64,000 nucleotides of DNA from positions 53,720,288 through 53,784,287 of the forward strand of contig OZ038517.1 of the NCBI GenBank assembly GCA_964036315.1. The letters run 5' to 3'. Below the pieces are notes generated by a model. That model had not been told where the DNA came from and did no database searches. It saw only the letters and a program-made list of their open reading frames with translations. The position numbers were made by a program, and so were the translations under genes. Shown here one piece after another: positions 23,360-34,950 of this stretch. Positions within the stretch are counted from its first letter, which is position 1. Each line of letters begins with the position of its first letter. This DNA is from Acanthosepion esculentum (lineage: Eukaryota > Mollusca > Cephalopoda > Sepiida > Sepiidae).

Positions 23360-23720
23360 GGAGAAAGGTACAGGTATACCGTTTGTTGAAGGAAGGGCCA
23401 GACTTCACCTGTAATGTGTTGCTGGGAGACAAGAAAGTAAAGGCCCTTGTCGATACTAGAGCTTCAGTGTCACTGGTTAGCTCCAAGGTTTTTAGACAGT
23501 TGGGACTCAAAACGAAGCTTAGTCCCGTCGATCTACTAATAAGTAGCAGGATGAGGATAGAGGGTATGACGTGGCTACCTTTCCAGTTAGCAAGAACCAG
23601 AGGTAAACTTAAGGTTTATGTGGCACCTAACTTGTGTGGTGAGCTAATTTTGGGGAATGACTGGCTTAGGCAGAATAAGGCACAGATCCGTTTTGACCCC
23701 GCCACTCTAACATTGGACGG
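23360..23720 (+). pseudogene. Ty3-A aspartic protease
   Basis: The frame 23014-24510 contains KALVDTRASVSLVSSKVF at about residues 143-160, where the retropepsin active site D-T/S-G-A should be. Here the Gly is Arg (DTRA), which is expected to abolish activity. The second half has ELILGNDWLRQNKAQI, the usual flap-to-ILGxD motif. It maps the protease to about 23400-23700. Confidence 0.8.
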
Positions 23721-24099
23721 GGTATGGATACTGTTGGGAGAGGATAATTATGAACAATTGCCAGTGGTGGCCCAGACAGATATCAAGCTTCCCCCTAGGA
23801 CTACTGTATCTGGGAAGGGCAAGATTATAACAGAAGGAGTGCTGAACAGTGACTTGTACCAAGTGGTCCCTACTGATAGGTATGATAATAGTGAAGGGGA
23901 AATAACCGTGTGTGATTCGTTGGTGAAGAGGTCGGGGACCATTCCCTTACTGTTAACCAATACTGCCAATAAAATTAAAATAAAGCAGGGAGAGGAGCTG
24001 GCACAGGCGTGCCCAGTGAGAGAAGTCGAACAGGTGAGAGTATGGAATGAGAATAGGCCTGGGAATAAGACAAGTAGCAATGAAATAAGGGATGAAGAT

Positions 24100-25060
24100 A
24101 TAACAGCTCCTGAGCGTTATAGGAGGAAATTGAGGGGGTTGCTGAACGGTAATCGGGAGGTAATAGCCATTACCGATAAGGAACTGGGGCAGACGGAGAC
24201 AGTTGAAATGAAGACAGACACGGGTAATCACCCACCTATTAAGTTAAGACCGTATAGGACCCCAATCCACAAAAGAAAATTAGTAGAGGACGCAGTAAAT
24301 GAAATGATGGAATCAGGGATGATTGAAAGATCCAAATCTCCCTGGAGTTTTCCAATAGTGATTGTTGAAAAGAAAGAGGAAGGCCATAGGTTTTGTGTGA
24401 ATTTTCGTCAATTAAATGCCATTACGAAACCACTGGCGTTGCCCCTCCCCTTGATTAATGATATTCAAGCTCTTTTAGGAAAGTCTAAATGTTTTCCACC
24501 TTGGATTTGAGGTCGGGATATTGGCAGGTATCACTTAGCAAAACGGACCAGGAAAAGACCGCTTTTACCTGCCACATGGGTCTCTTCAATTTTAGGGTTA
24601 TGCCGTTTGGGCTGGCAAACGCCCGGGTGTATTTAGTCAGTTAATGTCCATCGTATTGAATGGCACTGAGGCATTTGTCATGGCGTGTCTAGATGACATC
24701 ATGGTGTTTTCAAAATCACCAGAGGAGCATTTTAAACATCTGCAGAAGGTGTTCGATAGGTTAAGAGAACATGGATTAAAGTTAAAATTATCGAAGTGTC
24801 AGTTTATGAAAGAAGAGACAAAGTATTTAGGGTTTATCATAAACAAAGAAGGAATAAAAACGGATTTAGACAAAGTTGAGATTATAAGCGCCATGCCCAC
24901 ACCGAAGACCGTAAGAGAGATTAGGGGATTTATTGGAGCCATAGGATATTACCGGAGGTTCATACCAGCATTTAGTCGGCTAGCAGGCCCTCTAATAGCT
25001 CTAAGAATCATGCTAGGTTTAAGTGGACCGAAGATTGTCAGTGTGCATTCGAGGCTCTAA
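24100..25060 (+). pseudogene. Ty3-A reverse transcriptase
   Basis: The sequence reads through PYRTPIHKRKLVEDAVNEM, SGMIERSKSPWSFPIVIVEKK and HRFCVNFRQLNAIT (24250-24430). A frame change at about 24490 leads to TLDLRSGYWQVSLS, FRVMPFGLANA (near 24500-24620), then CLDDIMVFSKSPEEHFKHL with the catalytic DD (24690-24740). It continues with KYLGFIINKEGI and FIGAIGYYRRFIP to 24970. All RT blocks are present, broken by frameshifts near 24495, 24625 and 25000. Confidence 0.85.
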
Positions 25061-25560
25061 AGGACCAGCTGACAACTGTACACCTGTTGGCCTACACAGA
25101 CCTGAGTAAGCCCATGGTTCTGTACACCGATGCTAGCGATAAGTGTATTGGGGCGGTTCTTACACAACTATGCCCCGATAAGGATGGACCAGTACCGGGT
25201 GTGCCTGAGGAAGTGCCGATCTATTTTCTGTCTCATCGGCTCTCCGAGACTCAGCAAAGGTTGCCAGTAATAGAAAAAGAGGCGTTCGCCATTCTGTATG
25301 CCGTGCAGAAATTAGATTATTATTTGAGCGGGACTATGTTTACCATTAAAACAGACCACCAACCCCTCAAATATTTGTCAGAGGCGGAGTGGACGAATAA
25401 GAAGATACAATATTGGGCATTGGATAAGTGGATATAAATGCAGAATAGAATATTTGGCAGGAAAGGATAATAACTGTGCTGACCTGTTATCGAGGATTCC
25501 GAAGCAATTAGAAACCGAATCTGTCAGGTTGGAGCCGGGTGTGGATGATAAAGCATTCCA
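25061..25560 (+). pseudogene. Ty3-A RNase H and connection
   Basis: The frame 25087-25437 shows VLYTDASDKCIGAVLTQ, with the first catalytic Asp of Ty3 RNase H, then YFLSHRLSETQQRLPVIEKEAFAILYAV and TIKTDHQPLKYL. After a one-base shift it continues with RIEYLAGKDNNCADLLSRIP. These are standard Ty3 RNase H blocks in the right order. Confidence 0.85.
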
Positions 25561-25779
25561 GATTAATGTGATCAATTCACAGGCGTTGTAGGAGAGACTT
25601 GGTTGGGAAGATCAGGAAACGAGTGAAACGGAGATTGTTTCCGACCTTCATTGAAGAGATATGATTAGGCAAAACCAAGAGGATAGCGAGATAGCAACTA
25701 TCAGGTCCAGGGTAGAGGCAGGGCGTACCTCCAAATATATGGTGCACAATGAAGAGTTGAGGAAGTAAGTTTAAAAATG

Positions 25780-26870
25780 GTGATACCTGAGAAGTTGAGA
25801 GCTGAAATTATAGACTAATGCCATAGGGGGTTAGGACACCTGGGAATTGATAAGACGTATGGATTAATAATGAGAAATTACTACTGGTCTAAGATGTTTA
25901 ATGATGCTGTGAACCATGTAAAAAATGTGTAACATGCCAAGTACAGAGTCGAAGAAGTAGGGTTGCCCCAGTATTAGAAACGGATGTTCCGAATTATTCA
26001 TTTCAGAAAGTAAGCATGGATATTTCAGGGCCCTATGGAGAAACACATAGAGGTAATCTTTACATAGTGAGTTTTGTGGACTGGCTGACGAATTGGCCTG
26101 AGACATTTGCCATACCGGATAAGAAGGCACGAACGGTGTCAGATATAATACTGAACGAAATATTCCCTAGTTATGGGGCCCCCGAACAGTCGGTTACCGA
26201 TAATAGATCGGAGAATGTGAATCAGATTATGAGAGAGACGTTGGGAGAATTAAACATACAGCACATAACCACCTCTCCATATCACCCCCAAAGTAATGCT
26301 AAGGTAGAGAGATTTCATAAGACCCTCGCTGATGTGTTGGCTAAACTAACGGATGATAATAGGGAAAATTGGGATTTATTCGTAACCCAAGCTTTAGCAG
26401 CTGTGAGATTCTAGGTGAACGAGACGACAAAATTTTCCCCTTATTACTTGATATATGGCAGGGATGTAGTCTTACCTATAGACAATCTGTTACAACCTAG
26501 GAGGAAGTATTTAGGAGAGGATCATCACCAAATAGTTTTAGAACAACAGCATAAAATTTTTACACGGGTGAGGAGGAAGATTCAAAGAGCGAAATGATAG
26601 GGTAAATAAAAATAGCGAAGAAGTTTCCTTCCAGATAGGTGATCCACTGTATTAAAAAATACACATGAGAGAAGGTAAATTGGACCAGAGATGGAATCCA
26701 TACTATAGGATCGTGGAGTAGATGGATCCGGTTTCCTTTGTGATCTGGAACCAATTGACCGGACAGGTAAAGAGAGTACATGCGAATGATATAAAGCTAG
26801 CTGAAATAGGAGAATGGAAAGGAGCCGAAACAAAAACTCAACAGAAAAGGCTGAGGAAAACTACTGTTTG
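25780..26870 (+). pseudogene. Ty3-A integrase
   Basis: An H2C2 zinc-binding region (CHRGLGHLGIDKT ... KKCVTCQ) spans 25815-25940, across frame changes. The DDE core follows: VSMDISGPYGETHRGNLYIV (first Asp, about 26010), EQSVTDNRSENVN (second Asp, 26190), and TSPYHPQSNAKVERFHKTL (Glu, 26270-26320). An in-frame TAG at 26412 interrupts it just before NETTKFSPYYLIYGRD. The C-terminal tail (WNQLTGQVKRVHAND-like) reaches about 26790. A decayed chromodomain cannot be excluded. Confidence 0.88.
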
Positions 26871-27879
26871 AGTAGAAGATTGAGAATACACGTACGTGGT
26901 TAAGGCTCCGAAAGTTAATAGTCTACTAATGTTCTTTCTCTAATTTCTGCTATATATACACATAACATAGGCTCCAGGGACGAGAGCGGGAAAAACATTG
27001 AAAGAAATGTCAATGTATGTGATTGGTCAAAAATCGACCAATTGCTGATTTTTTTTCTATAACAAGTTTGGTAAGGCAAAACATGAGAAAATTTTATGTG
27101 GCTCGTGCGATGCGTAAATTGTCTTTAAAGAAAGTAGTGTTTATTTTCTGTCCAATGACTGTTGAGTGATTTGTGGGCGAGGTATATGTAAACGTCCACT
27201 ACAATATAAATAAAATTATATAAAATAATACACACAAATATATACATAAAATTATATAAAATTACCATACAATTTACCATGTTTTCTTATTGTTATTACG
27301 TACTTTTGTTTGTTCTGTTTTTCCTCGTGGACACAAGCCACAGTATAGCCTTATAAAATTTATAATTTACTAAATCTTCAAAAATTGTATATGGATAACA
27401 TGTATAGCACAAGCACGTTATTACTAAATCATCGTGCCATCAAATAGGACCTTCATTTATTTCAAAGGGAAATTATACTGAACAATTTAGCTATATTATG
27501 ATGTTATATGTTCTACAGTACAGTGTGATTTTCAATAAACAATGCAAATTTAAAACATTTTTCTTATAATGTGTGCCCAGCAATATTATGGTGTTATATA
27601 CACTTTTATCTAGTTTTTGGTTTTTATTAATTATGATCTAACAAATCTTATTCATCGAGTAGACTTTTTTGTAATCTTTTACATTTTTTACACAGTTTTT
27701 ACTTATCGAATACAGTAAAAAAAACTGCATATTTTACTTGTGGTGATTCCTACTTAGAATTATGACTTGAATATATTTTCCATTCAATGTATTTAATACA
27801 AAGATATGTTATGAAATAAAATAAGACATATCTCGGCTGATTTGCAGGCAAATAAACTAACATACTCAAGAGCGAGAGT
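26871..27879. other. AT-rich unassigned region
   Basis: No coding or repeat feature is recognised. It may include the remains of the 3' end of Ty3 element A, but I found no polypurine tract or LTR start. Confidence 0.4.
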
Positions 27880-28346
27880 CGGATGTGAACGGAACAAGGT
27901 CCCGTCACAAAATGACCATTATCGTCGTTTACGCATAGGCCAGACGCACGAGTTCCGGTCGAAAAATAAAATAATATTTCAAAGTGCTTCTATTTTTCGA
28001 CCAATAAAAATGCTTCCCTCCTAATTATACTCGCGTCGTTTTTCGAGCCCGTTAAGCCATAAAAAGGGTCACATGGGGAAGTACAAAGGAGTCAACGGGA
28101 GGCCGGGGAAGAGATCTGTCACGGTCAGTCTGGGCAGTCAGCAGAAATCAGCAGCAGTCAGTAGGAGGAACGCCACGGAAACCAGTGTGAACTACTATGA
28201 GAGATCAACCCGGATCGGCAGCCGGCTTATGAACTATACCACAGGGTAGCTGTCCCAAAACCACACTTTCCTATTGAAATAAATCACGTAAATCTACTTC
28301 TGCTGTTGTCGTATTTCTGTCTTGCAACCATACGCTTGTCTATAAC
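27880..28346 (+). other. Possible LTR 3' portion of another element
   Basis: A GC-richer block with a TATA-like CCATAAAAAGGG at about 28055, a CAGTC-rich stretch (28120-28170) and AATAAA at 28280. It ends exactly where the TGTTGTGAGACC start of the Ty3-B LTR begins. The promoter-plus-poly(A) layout is LTR-like, but no second copy in this window confirms it. Confidence 0.3.
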
Positions 28347-28784
28347 TGTTGTGAGACCAATACTTCCCTACATCATGGACTCTCCCATTACTATATTATT
28401 ATGTGTATCATGGGAGTAGCACCGGTAATGTGCAGCCGCGTGTTGACGAGTTAACGGTCGAACTCTCTGCCTCTGAGCGGAGAGGAACCCGGGGCGGTTG
28501 ACCAACCCGATTCTGTTTTTACAGTTTCTACGGGCATTTTTTGGCCGAGCCTACGGGCTCGGGAATACCCCACTTTAAACCCGGCCTTTTGCCGCATCTA
28601 TCCTTCGTGGGGTGGACAGTAAATACCAGTAATGCGCAGCCGCGTACGATACCAATACCGGACACCACTGGATAGTAAGCTCTGCTTACACTATTCTTTG
28701 TAACTTTTCTGTTTAATATATCTTTCTTACCTCTAACCCGTGTTCCGTGTTTTCCTTCCGTGGCCCCTACTTTGGGTCCACATC
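28347..28784 (+). repeat. Candidate 5' LTR of Ty3 element B
   Basis: It starts TGTTGTGAGACCA, the same 13 bases that directly follow the polypurine tract of element B at 33792. It ends in CA just before TCAG and a TGG-initial primer-binding-site-like sequence (TGGCAACAGAGGATTCG, 28787). Length is about 435 bp. Internally it carries two diverged copies of a GTAATGTGCAGCCGCGT block (28419 and 28627). The 3' copy does not continue beyond the first 13 bases, so the assignment is provisional. Confidence 0.55.
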
Positions 28785-28910
28785 AGTGGCAACAGAGGAT
28801 TCGAGACACGCACCCACACCGAAAGCCCAAAGCCCCAGTCCCACATCAGTGGCGACAGAGGACTCGTTTAACCCCACTGGTTCCCACATCAGTGTTGAAC
28901 TAGAATTTGA
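28779..28910 (+). repeat. Triplicated primer-binding-site region
   Basis: CCACATCAGTGGCAACAGAGG at 28779 is repeated as CCACATCAGTGGCGACAGAGG at 28843, and the first half (CCCACATCAGTG) again near 28887. The spacing is about 64 and 44 bp. The TGGCGACAGAGGA core would pair with a tRNA 3' end terminating in CCA. Confidence 0.6.
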
Positions 28911-29518
28911 GCTGGCATTACTACATCAGCGAATGAAACGCAATAAACGAGCAACCACGTATCGAGAACGACTGCTTACAAAAAAACCAGCTTGTGCATA
29001 AAACAAACTGACAAACTCAAGAGCTCGAAGTTCTACGGTTGACTCAAGTTCGAAAAAACTATTCACCAAGTCACGCATTTAGCAAAGTGTTAAAATATTT
29101 TATGAAATTGATTTGAATTCCTACAAATCTCGTGCATAAAATTACCCTCCCCTCAAATTGATTGAGGTGAGTTTTTTTTTTCTAAAAAAAAGCAAAAAAA
29201 AAGCAAAGCAAATTCTCCCAAAAGAAGGAAAAAAAAATCCAGTGTATTTATTTTTTTTTTTGCTAAGTGATATTTTTCTCCCCACACTTCTAAAAAAAAT
29301 ATAATAAGTGTGGAGAAAATTTAAATGGTCACATTGAAATTAACGGAACAACGGTATCTCGAAAGATCTAAACCAGTAAGTAGTTCTTATTAATTTAATT
29401 AATTGACTACTAGATTTGGTACACGGGTTTTCAAAGCAACAGTAATTGCTGTTATTTAGTTATTTATTTATTTATGTTTTGTGTGTTCTTTCATTACTTG
29501 TCTACATATTATCTAAAT
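28911..29518. other. Leader of Ty3 element B
   Basis: Sequence between the PBS region and gag, including poly-A/T-rich stretches (29170-29300). An 84-codon frame (28747-29001) overlaps the LTR/PBS region and is not credible as a gene. No other feature is seen. Confidence 0.45.
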
Positions 29519-30640
29519 ATGGAAGAATTCCAAAAAATAATTGTCCAAATGTTAAAGGTCCAGATGGACCACCAACAAAAATCAGATGAAAGACAGCAGA
29601 AATTGGAAGAAAGATTCCTCAAATTACAGTCGGACCAAAAAACAGAACAGAAACTTCAACAACAAAAAGCGAAGAAAGACAGCAACTCCACCAACAAAAA
29701 TCAGACCAAAGACAGAAACAACAAATAGAATTCCAACAATTTACACTTCAGAAAACAGAACTACAGCAAAAACAACTTGAAAAATTACTTGTAAATTCAT
29801 GTAACGGCTCTAAAAACTCTGAAAAAAATACATTTTCCCAGAGTACAATCTACAACTCGATTGAAACATTCGAATACGTACCAGAGGAAGACAAATCATT
29901 CGAGACTTTTTACAGGCGTTATGAAGATATTTTCAATGTAGACTGTGAACAATGGCCTAGTGAAAAAAAGGTACGTCTGTTATTAAGGAAACTGGGAGCT
30001 ATCGAACATGTTAGGTTCATAGACTATATATTACCCAAGAAAATTACGGACCTGAATTTCTCAGAGACTATTAAGCTCCTAACGGAACTATTCGGGCCTA
30101 ACATAACCTTGTTCCACAAACGTTGGAAATGCCTGAACACAGTCAAGGACAACCAGCAAGATTTTCTAACGTTTGCAGCGTCGGTAAACAAGCTCTGTAA
30201 TGATTTCAAACTAGCCGAGTTGACTATTGACGATTTTAAGTGCTTAATATTCGCACAAGGTCTAGTATCAGTAGAAGACGCCGAGGTCAGACGTCAGGTA
30301 CTTACCAAACTCGAAAACGAACAGGATTTGACTCTCCAAAAATTAGCAGAGGATTGTCAAAGAGTAATTTCTGTTAAGTGTGACTCAAAAACAATCGAGG
30401 AATCAGGTGTGGCTCAGATTAGAAAAATCAGACCTCTTATGCCACGCAAAAAGACAAAAGGCAAATTTCATGTTCTAAATCCCGCAATAAGCAAAATACG
30501 AATAGGCTAAAGAAACCTCCCGGACTATGTTACCATTGTGGAAAATGGCATTGGATGAAATTCTGTCCATTCAAGAAGAAAACGTATTGCAAAAATTGCA
30601 ATAAAAATGGTCATAACTTAACTCAGTGCTGGTACGCCAA
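29519..30640 (+). pseudogene. Ty3-B gag and nucleocapsid
   Basis: It starts at MEEFQKIIVQMLK, followed by a Gln/Lys-rich coiled-coil-like stretch (residues 15-80, DHQQKSDERQQKLEERF). After a frameshift near 29730 the capsid continues with IETFEYVPEEDKSFETFYRR (about 29860-29920), KVRLLLRKLG, and a helical region to 30500. The nucleocapsid follows in another frame with two knuckles: CYHCGKWHWMKFC (CX2CX3HX4C, 30531-30569) and CKNCNKNGHNLTQC (30588-30629). Two disruptions make it a pseudogene. Confidence 0.82.
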
Positions 30641-30659
30641 CAAGACGAGGAAACACAAA

Positions 30660-31120
30660 ATTAAAATTAGGCAAGCCCAATCAGACAACATAGTCGATAG
30701 GAATTTAAGAAAATACGTGACTGTTGATATTTTCAGTAACTCTATAAAATTCCAGCTTGATTCGGGTTCTGACCTCTCGATTATAAACTGGCGTACTTGG
30801 CGAAAGTTAAACAAGCCGACCCTATTAAAGACGGATAAAACAGCAAAATCCGTAACTGGCGAGAATATTAACATCTTAGGCCAGGTGATTCTTACAGTAA
30901 CACTAAATGGAGTTACCAAAAAGCTGAAAGCCTACGTACTAGAAAATTCAGATAACCTATTCGGAACAGATTGGATAGAAAAATTCAATCTATGGGATTG
31001 CCCAATGAGCACTTTTTGCCGAAAAATAAAAAGTACAACGTCCAATTCGGAAAATCTCAAAAAGGAACTCAAACAACAATTTCCCCAGGTGTTTTTCTGG
31101 CGGCCTTGGGAAATGTTCTA
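30660..31120 (+). pseudogene. Ty3-B aspartic protease
   Basis: VTVDIFSNSIKFQLDSGSDLSIINWRTW carries the retropepsin active site as DSGSD (about 30757-30771). Unlike element A, the catalytic D-S-G triad is intact. ENSDNLFGTDWIEKFNLW is the C-terminal LxGxDW-type motif. The frame ends at 31121, just before the RT N-terminal region. Confidence 0.85.
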
Positions 31121-31140
31121 AATTTAAAGCTAACTTCAGG

Positions 31141-32270
31141 GTGAAGGACGGTGCAAGACTAGTTTTCAAAAAGAAACGGAATGTCCCTTTCGCTGCTCTA
31201 GAGCAGATCAACAAAGAATTAGATAGACTCAAACAGGCGGGTATTGTATCAAAAACAGATTTTAGCGAATGGGCAGCACCTACGATCTATGTAAAAAAAA
31301 AGTCCAACCAAATACGAGTATGCGCAGATTTTTTCACAGGGCTAAACGATGCTTTGCAGGATCATCATTATCCCCTCCCAAGCCCTGAAGAAATCTTCAA
31401 CAAATTGAATGGCGGAAAAGTCTTTTCCAAAATAGACCTTTCAGACGCATACCTTCAGATAGAGGTGGATGAAGAGAGTTCTAAATTGCTCTGCATAAAT
31501 ACCCATAAAGGTTTGTACAAATATAACAGACTGGCTTTGGAGTTAAGCTTGCCCCTGCAATCTTTCAGCAGGTCATGGACGCCATGCTGGGCGACCTTGA
31601 CTACGCAATAGCCTATTTGGATGATATACTGGTGACCAGTAAAACGTCGACAGAGCACCGGAACCATATAATAAACGTATTCAAGAAGTTACAAGAATAC
31701 GGGCTTAAGGTTAAGGAAGCAAAGTGTGATTTTTTCTTACCCGAGATCAAATACCTAGGTCACATTATAAATAGAGACGGTCGTTGGCCAGACCCAGAAA
31801 GAGCCAATGCAATCAGAAACATGCCGGCCCCAGTTAACGTTCAATCGTTACAAAGCTTCCTCGGCCTTGCTAACTTCTACCAAGGTTTCATTAAGAACAT
31901 GCAGAATTTGAGAGGACCTCTCAACGAACTTTTAAAAAAGGATAAAGCATGGGTATGGGCCCCTGAATGCCAAGACGCATTCGAGAAGATCAAGAAAACA
32001 CTTACTTCGGGTCTCTCTCTCACCCACTACGACCCTAATTTCGACATCATAGTCGCAAGTGATGCAAGCCCATACGGCATCGGTGCTTGCATTCTCCACA
32101 AACTGCCAGATGTTTTGCGAAAAGCCATAGCACACGCATCTAGATCTTTACTACCATCAGAGAAACAATATTCCCAAATAGAGAAAGAGGCTCTAGGGAT
32201 AATATTCGCCGTCACTAAGTTCCATAGATACCTACATGGAAGACGGTTCATACTGCAAACATAAACCTCT
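31141..32270 (+). pseudogene. Ty3-B reverse transcriptase and RNase H N-terminal part
   Basis: Frame 1 (31141-31611) has RVCADFFTGLNDALQDHHYPLP, FSKIDLSDAYLQIEVDEES and TLALELSLPLQ, where the usual FGV..AP block has shifted frame. Frame 2 (31575-32264) continues with AYLDDILVTSKTSTEHRNH, carrying the catalytic DD (31613-31630). It goes on with KYLGHIINRDGRWPDPERANAI and LQSFLGLANFYQGFI, then the RNase H opening DIIVASDASPYGIGACI and SEKQYSQIEKEALGIIFAV. One shift near 31540 and a missing base near 32265 break it. Confidence 0.88.
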
Positions 32271-33719
32271 AATAACAATTTTTGGTTCCAAGAAAGGCCT
32301 ACCGGTCTATACGGCGAATAGATTACTTCGTTGGGGAACGATTCTTTTGAATTACAATTTTAAGATCGAGTTCCTAAAATCTAAAAGTATTTGTCATGCG
32401 ACAGTTTATCGCAACTCATTCCTAAAAATACGGAAGTTTTTGAAGACTCCATCACTGCTACACTAAAGACGAATTATGAAATCAAAAATATGATTGCGAA
32501 TACAATTAGAGAACTCCCAGTTACTTTGGCCGACATAAAAAGGGAGTCTCGATAGGATGAATTCATCCAAAGTATCAAAAACAAAATTCGCAACAAAGAC
32601 CTAAATGTGCTTGAAGTTTTCTCCCTCTGTGAGGATGTTCTACTGTATAATGACCGAGTAGTGATTCCAAATAGCCTACAAAGAAAAATCCTTAAGGATT
32701 TTCACTTGGGACATCCGGGGAAGAACCGTACGAAAAGCCTCATGCGCTGCTACGTATATTGGCCAAATATGGACAAAGACATAGCAGACATGATAGAATC
32801 TTGTAAGTGATACGTGCTTGCAGCAAAATCTCCGACTACGACGTGCAAACCATGGCCAAACACAGACCATCCATGGCAGAGAATTCATGTGGATTTTGCA
32901 GGACGCCTAGACATGTACTACCTTATTGTTGTGGATAGCCACTCAAAATGGCCTGAGGTCCTGCAATGTAAAAAGCCAACCACCAACTGTATGATCGGAT
33001 TTTTACATGAGCAATTCGTGCGTTTTGGCGTGGTAGATTGTGTAGTGACTGATAACGGCACTCAATTCACATCAAGTGAATTCAGAGACTTTTGCAAGAA
33101 ATATCAAGTGGTCCAAATTACGACGCCTCAGTATCACCCCAGGTCGAACGGTCAGGGCGAGAGGTTCGTGGACACTCTAAAAAGAGCTTTAAAAAAGGCA
33201 CTAGGCACTCCGACGTATAAAGCATTACAACAGTTTCTGTAGGTGTATAGGATAACCCCTAATCCTAACACGCCTATGGGACGCTCGCCTGCAGAAACAA
33301 TGTTCGCAAGAAAAATCAAGTCCGTCTTTGATAAACTCATTCCACGGCAAGCGAAGTTCAAGAAAACCGTCTCGCTCCCTAAGAAATATTTTAATCCTGG
33401 CGACAAAGTCCTTTTTAAGGCTTACAAAAACAACATAGCATTCTGGGAAGTAGGCAACATCAAACAGAGAATTGGCGAACTGGTCTATATTGTCCAGGGA
33501 CCGAAAAATACCCACAAACGCCATATGAACCAGCTCAGGAAATGCCGTTTGAAGGAATCTGAGGAATCACCACAAAATATCTGCGAAGAGCCGATCGACG
33601 TAATATTCGAACATTTCGATCTTGACACGCCCCAAGTCTCTCCGGAAATACGACGCTCGGAGAGAAAGAGAAAATTTACTCAACCACTCGACGTGAATCC
33701 CAAGAGGAAAAGGTATTAA
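32271..33719 (+). pseudogene. Ty3-B RNase H end, integrase and C-terminal tail
   Basis: After PLITIFGSKKGLPVYTANRL (RNase H end) comes an H2C2 region: LKDFHLGHPGKNRTKSLMR ... WPNMDKDIADMIESC (32692-32808). A TGA at 32809 replaces the next residue and a C-x-x-C-like cysteine is lost. The DDE core has WQRIHVDFAGRLDMYYLIVVD (first Asp, about 32895), DCVVTDNGTQFTSSEF (second Asp, 33048) and TPQYHPRSNGQGERFVDTLKRAL (Glu, 33160). A TAG at 33240 interrupts it; the last 158 codons carry a GPKNTHKRHMNQLRKC tail with a basic end (NPKRKRY). Confidence 0.88.
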
Positions 33720-33779
33720 CAGTTTTACTTTTTTTTTTCCTTCAAGAAAAAAAAAGAGAGAAAAAAAATAAGAAAACTC

Positions 33780-33804
33780 TTGGAAGGGGGGTGTTGTGAG
33801 ACCA
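33780..33804 (+). promoter_or_regulatory. Polypurine tract and start of the 3' LTR of Ty3-B
   Basis: A purine run ending GGAAGGGGGG is followed directly by TGTTGTGAGACCA, identical to the candidate 5' LTR start at 28347. This is the classic plus-strand priming arrangement. Similarity to the 5' LTR stops after 13 bases. Confidence 0.75.
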
Positions 33805-33849
33805 GGTCGATTTGTTATGAAAAAGTGAAAAATCAACCTGCCCTAATGT

Positions 33850-34340
33850 ACATGTGAGAAACGACGAAGTTTTATAGAAAATAGAAACAAAAAGGAAAAA
33901 TATACTTAATATCAGAAAGAGACAGTTGAACCCTCTAGGGCACATAATGAGGAAAGAGGGCTTGGAAAATCTAATACTCACAGGAAAAGAGGGAGTAAGG
34001 ATAGCAGCTAATAAACCTACCGAGCGTGCTTCAGTAAATGCTTGACAGGCCAGGAATCAGGTAAGATAACGAAAAGACAAAAATTAGTAAAAGTTACAAA
34101 GAATAGGAGATTGTGGAGAACCATAATCGCCCACGTCCTGAAGGAACAAGACACAAGAGCAAATCAAAGGCAGTGGAAAGCAACGAGAATTGACAAGTTT
34201 GGGTAGATTAAAAAACAAGTGTTTCAAAGAGAAATAAGGTAACATAAAGGAAAAATATTTGTTGAGAGCAAAAGACAGGAAGCGGTGGAGAACCGTTTTC
34301 AGCCACGTCCCGAACAGAAACAGTACAGAGAAACTAACAA
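33850..34340 (+). mobile_element. LINE 3' end fragment, related to 3735-4462
   Basis: The plus strand reads RNDE..., LGHIMRKEGLENLILTGKEGVR (33935-33995) and LWRTIIAHVLKEQDT plus a stop (34110-34155), the same C terminus as the minus-strand LINE at 3735. A second version of the last block, RWRTVFSHVPNRNST, follows at 34272-34325, so the terminal part is duplicated about 165 bp apart. Confidence 0.75.
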
Positions 34341-34950
34341 GATAAAACAGAGGGAGAGAATAATATGACAAGGGAAGCAACTACAAATAAATTTGAATTG
34401 CACTATCTCCCCTTACCAAAAAAAAAAAAAACGATAATTGTGGTGTACAGCTTAAAATTAAACAGTAAAAATTGGGCAAACTTAGACCTTCATGCCCGCA
34501 TTAAAAACGGTGTGTCGAATGGACGGTTTTCCCTTGACACCGCTATTATTTTAACTACCTTTACTTCTCGACAATGTTCTAAAAAGTGATGATTAGAATT
34601 GTAATAAAACCTAAACATATGATGAAAGGGAATTTATAGATTTTTCTTTTGTTCTTGAGAATTTGCGATAAAAATATTAAACCTTATTTATTTCTTAGAT
34701 TGTTTATTTACAAGAATAATTTTATATTTACAATTGCATTCTAAAAGCGAATGCAATTGTATTGAGACATATTTTATGCAATATTTATTATTTACCAATT
34801 TATAAAGAACTAACTATGAAAACAATTTTTTATTCATAAATTTATAAACATTTACTAAAGAGTCTGTCTATATTTCTGAGATGATGTGTCATGTACAGTA
34901 TTTACATTAGTCGGACTATTGTCCTCATCTTTGTCGCCATATTTGTCACA

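Larger units (their letters stand above)
21979..26870 (+). mobile_element. Ty3-like retrotransposon A, degenerate gag-pol
   Basis: An ordered gag, nucleocapsid, protease, RT, RNase H, integrase arrangement on one strand defines a Ty3 (Metaviridae-type) retroelement. At least six stops or frameshifts break it. RT precedes RNase H and integrase, which excludes Copia. LTRs were not found, so the element may be truncated or its LTRs decayed. Component regions are listed separately. Confidence 0.9.
28347..33804 (+). mobile_element. Ty3-like retrotransposon B, degenerate gag-pol
   Basis: A candidate LTR, PBS, gag with coiled coil, two zinc knuckles, protease, RT, RNase H, integrase and polypurine tract are found in order on the plus strand over about 5.4 kb. 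Coding is much better preserved than in element A, with only a handful of stops or shifts (near 29730, 30510, 31120, 31540, 32265, 32460, 32810 and 33240). The 3' LTR appears cut off after its first 13 bases. The protein type matches the K02A2.6-like Ty3 elements common in invertebrate annotations. Confidence 0.9.

Noticed and set aside
28747..29001. 84-codon ORF at the Ty3-B 5' end
   Set aside because: It spans the LTR end and the repeated primer-binding-site region, so it is unlikely to be translated as a separate protein.
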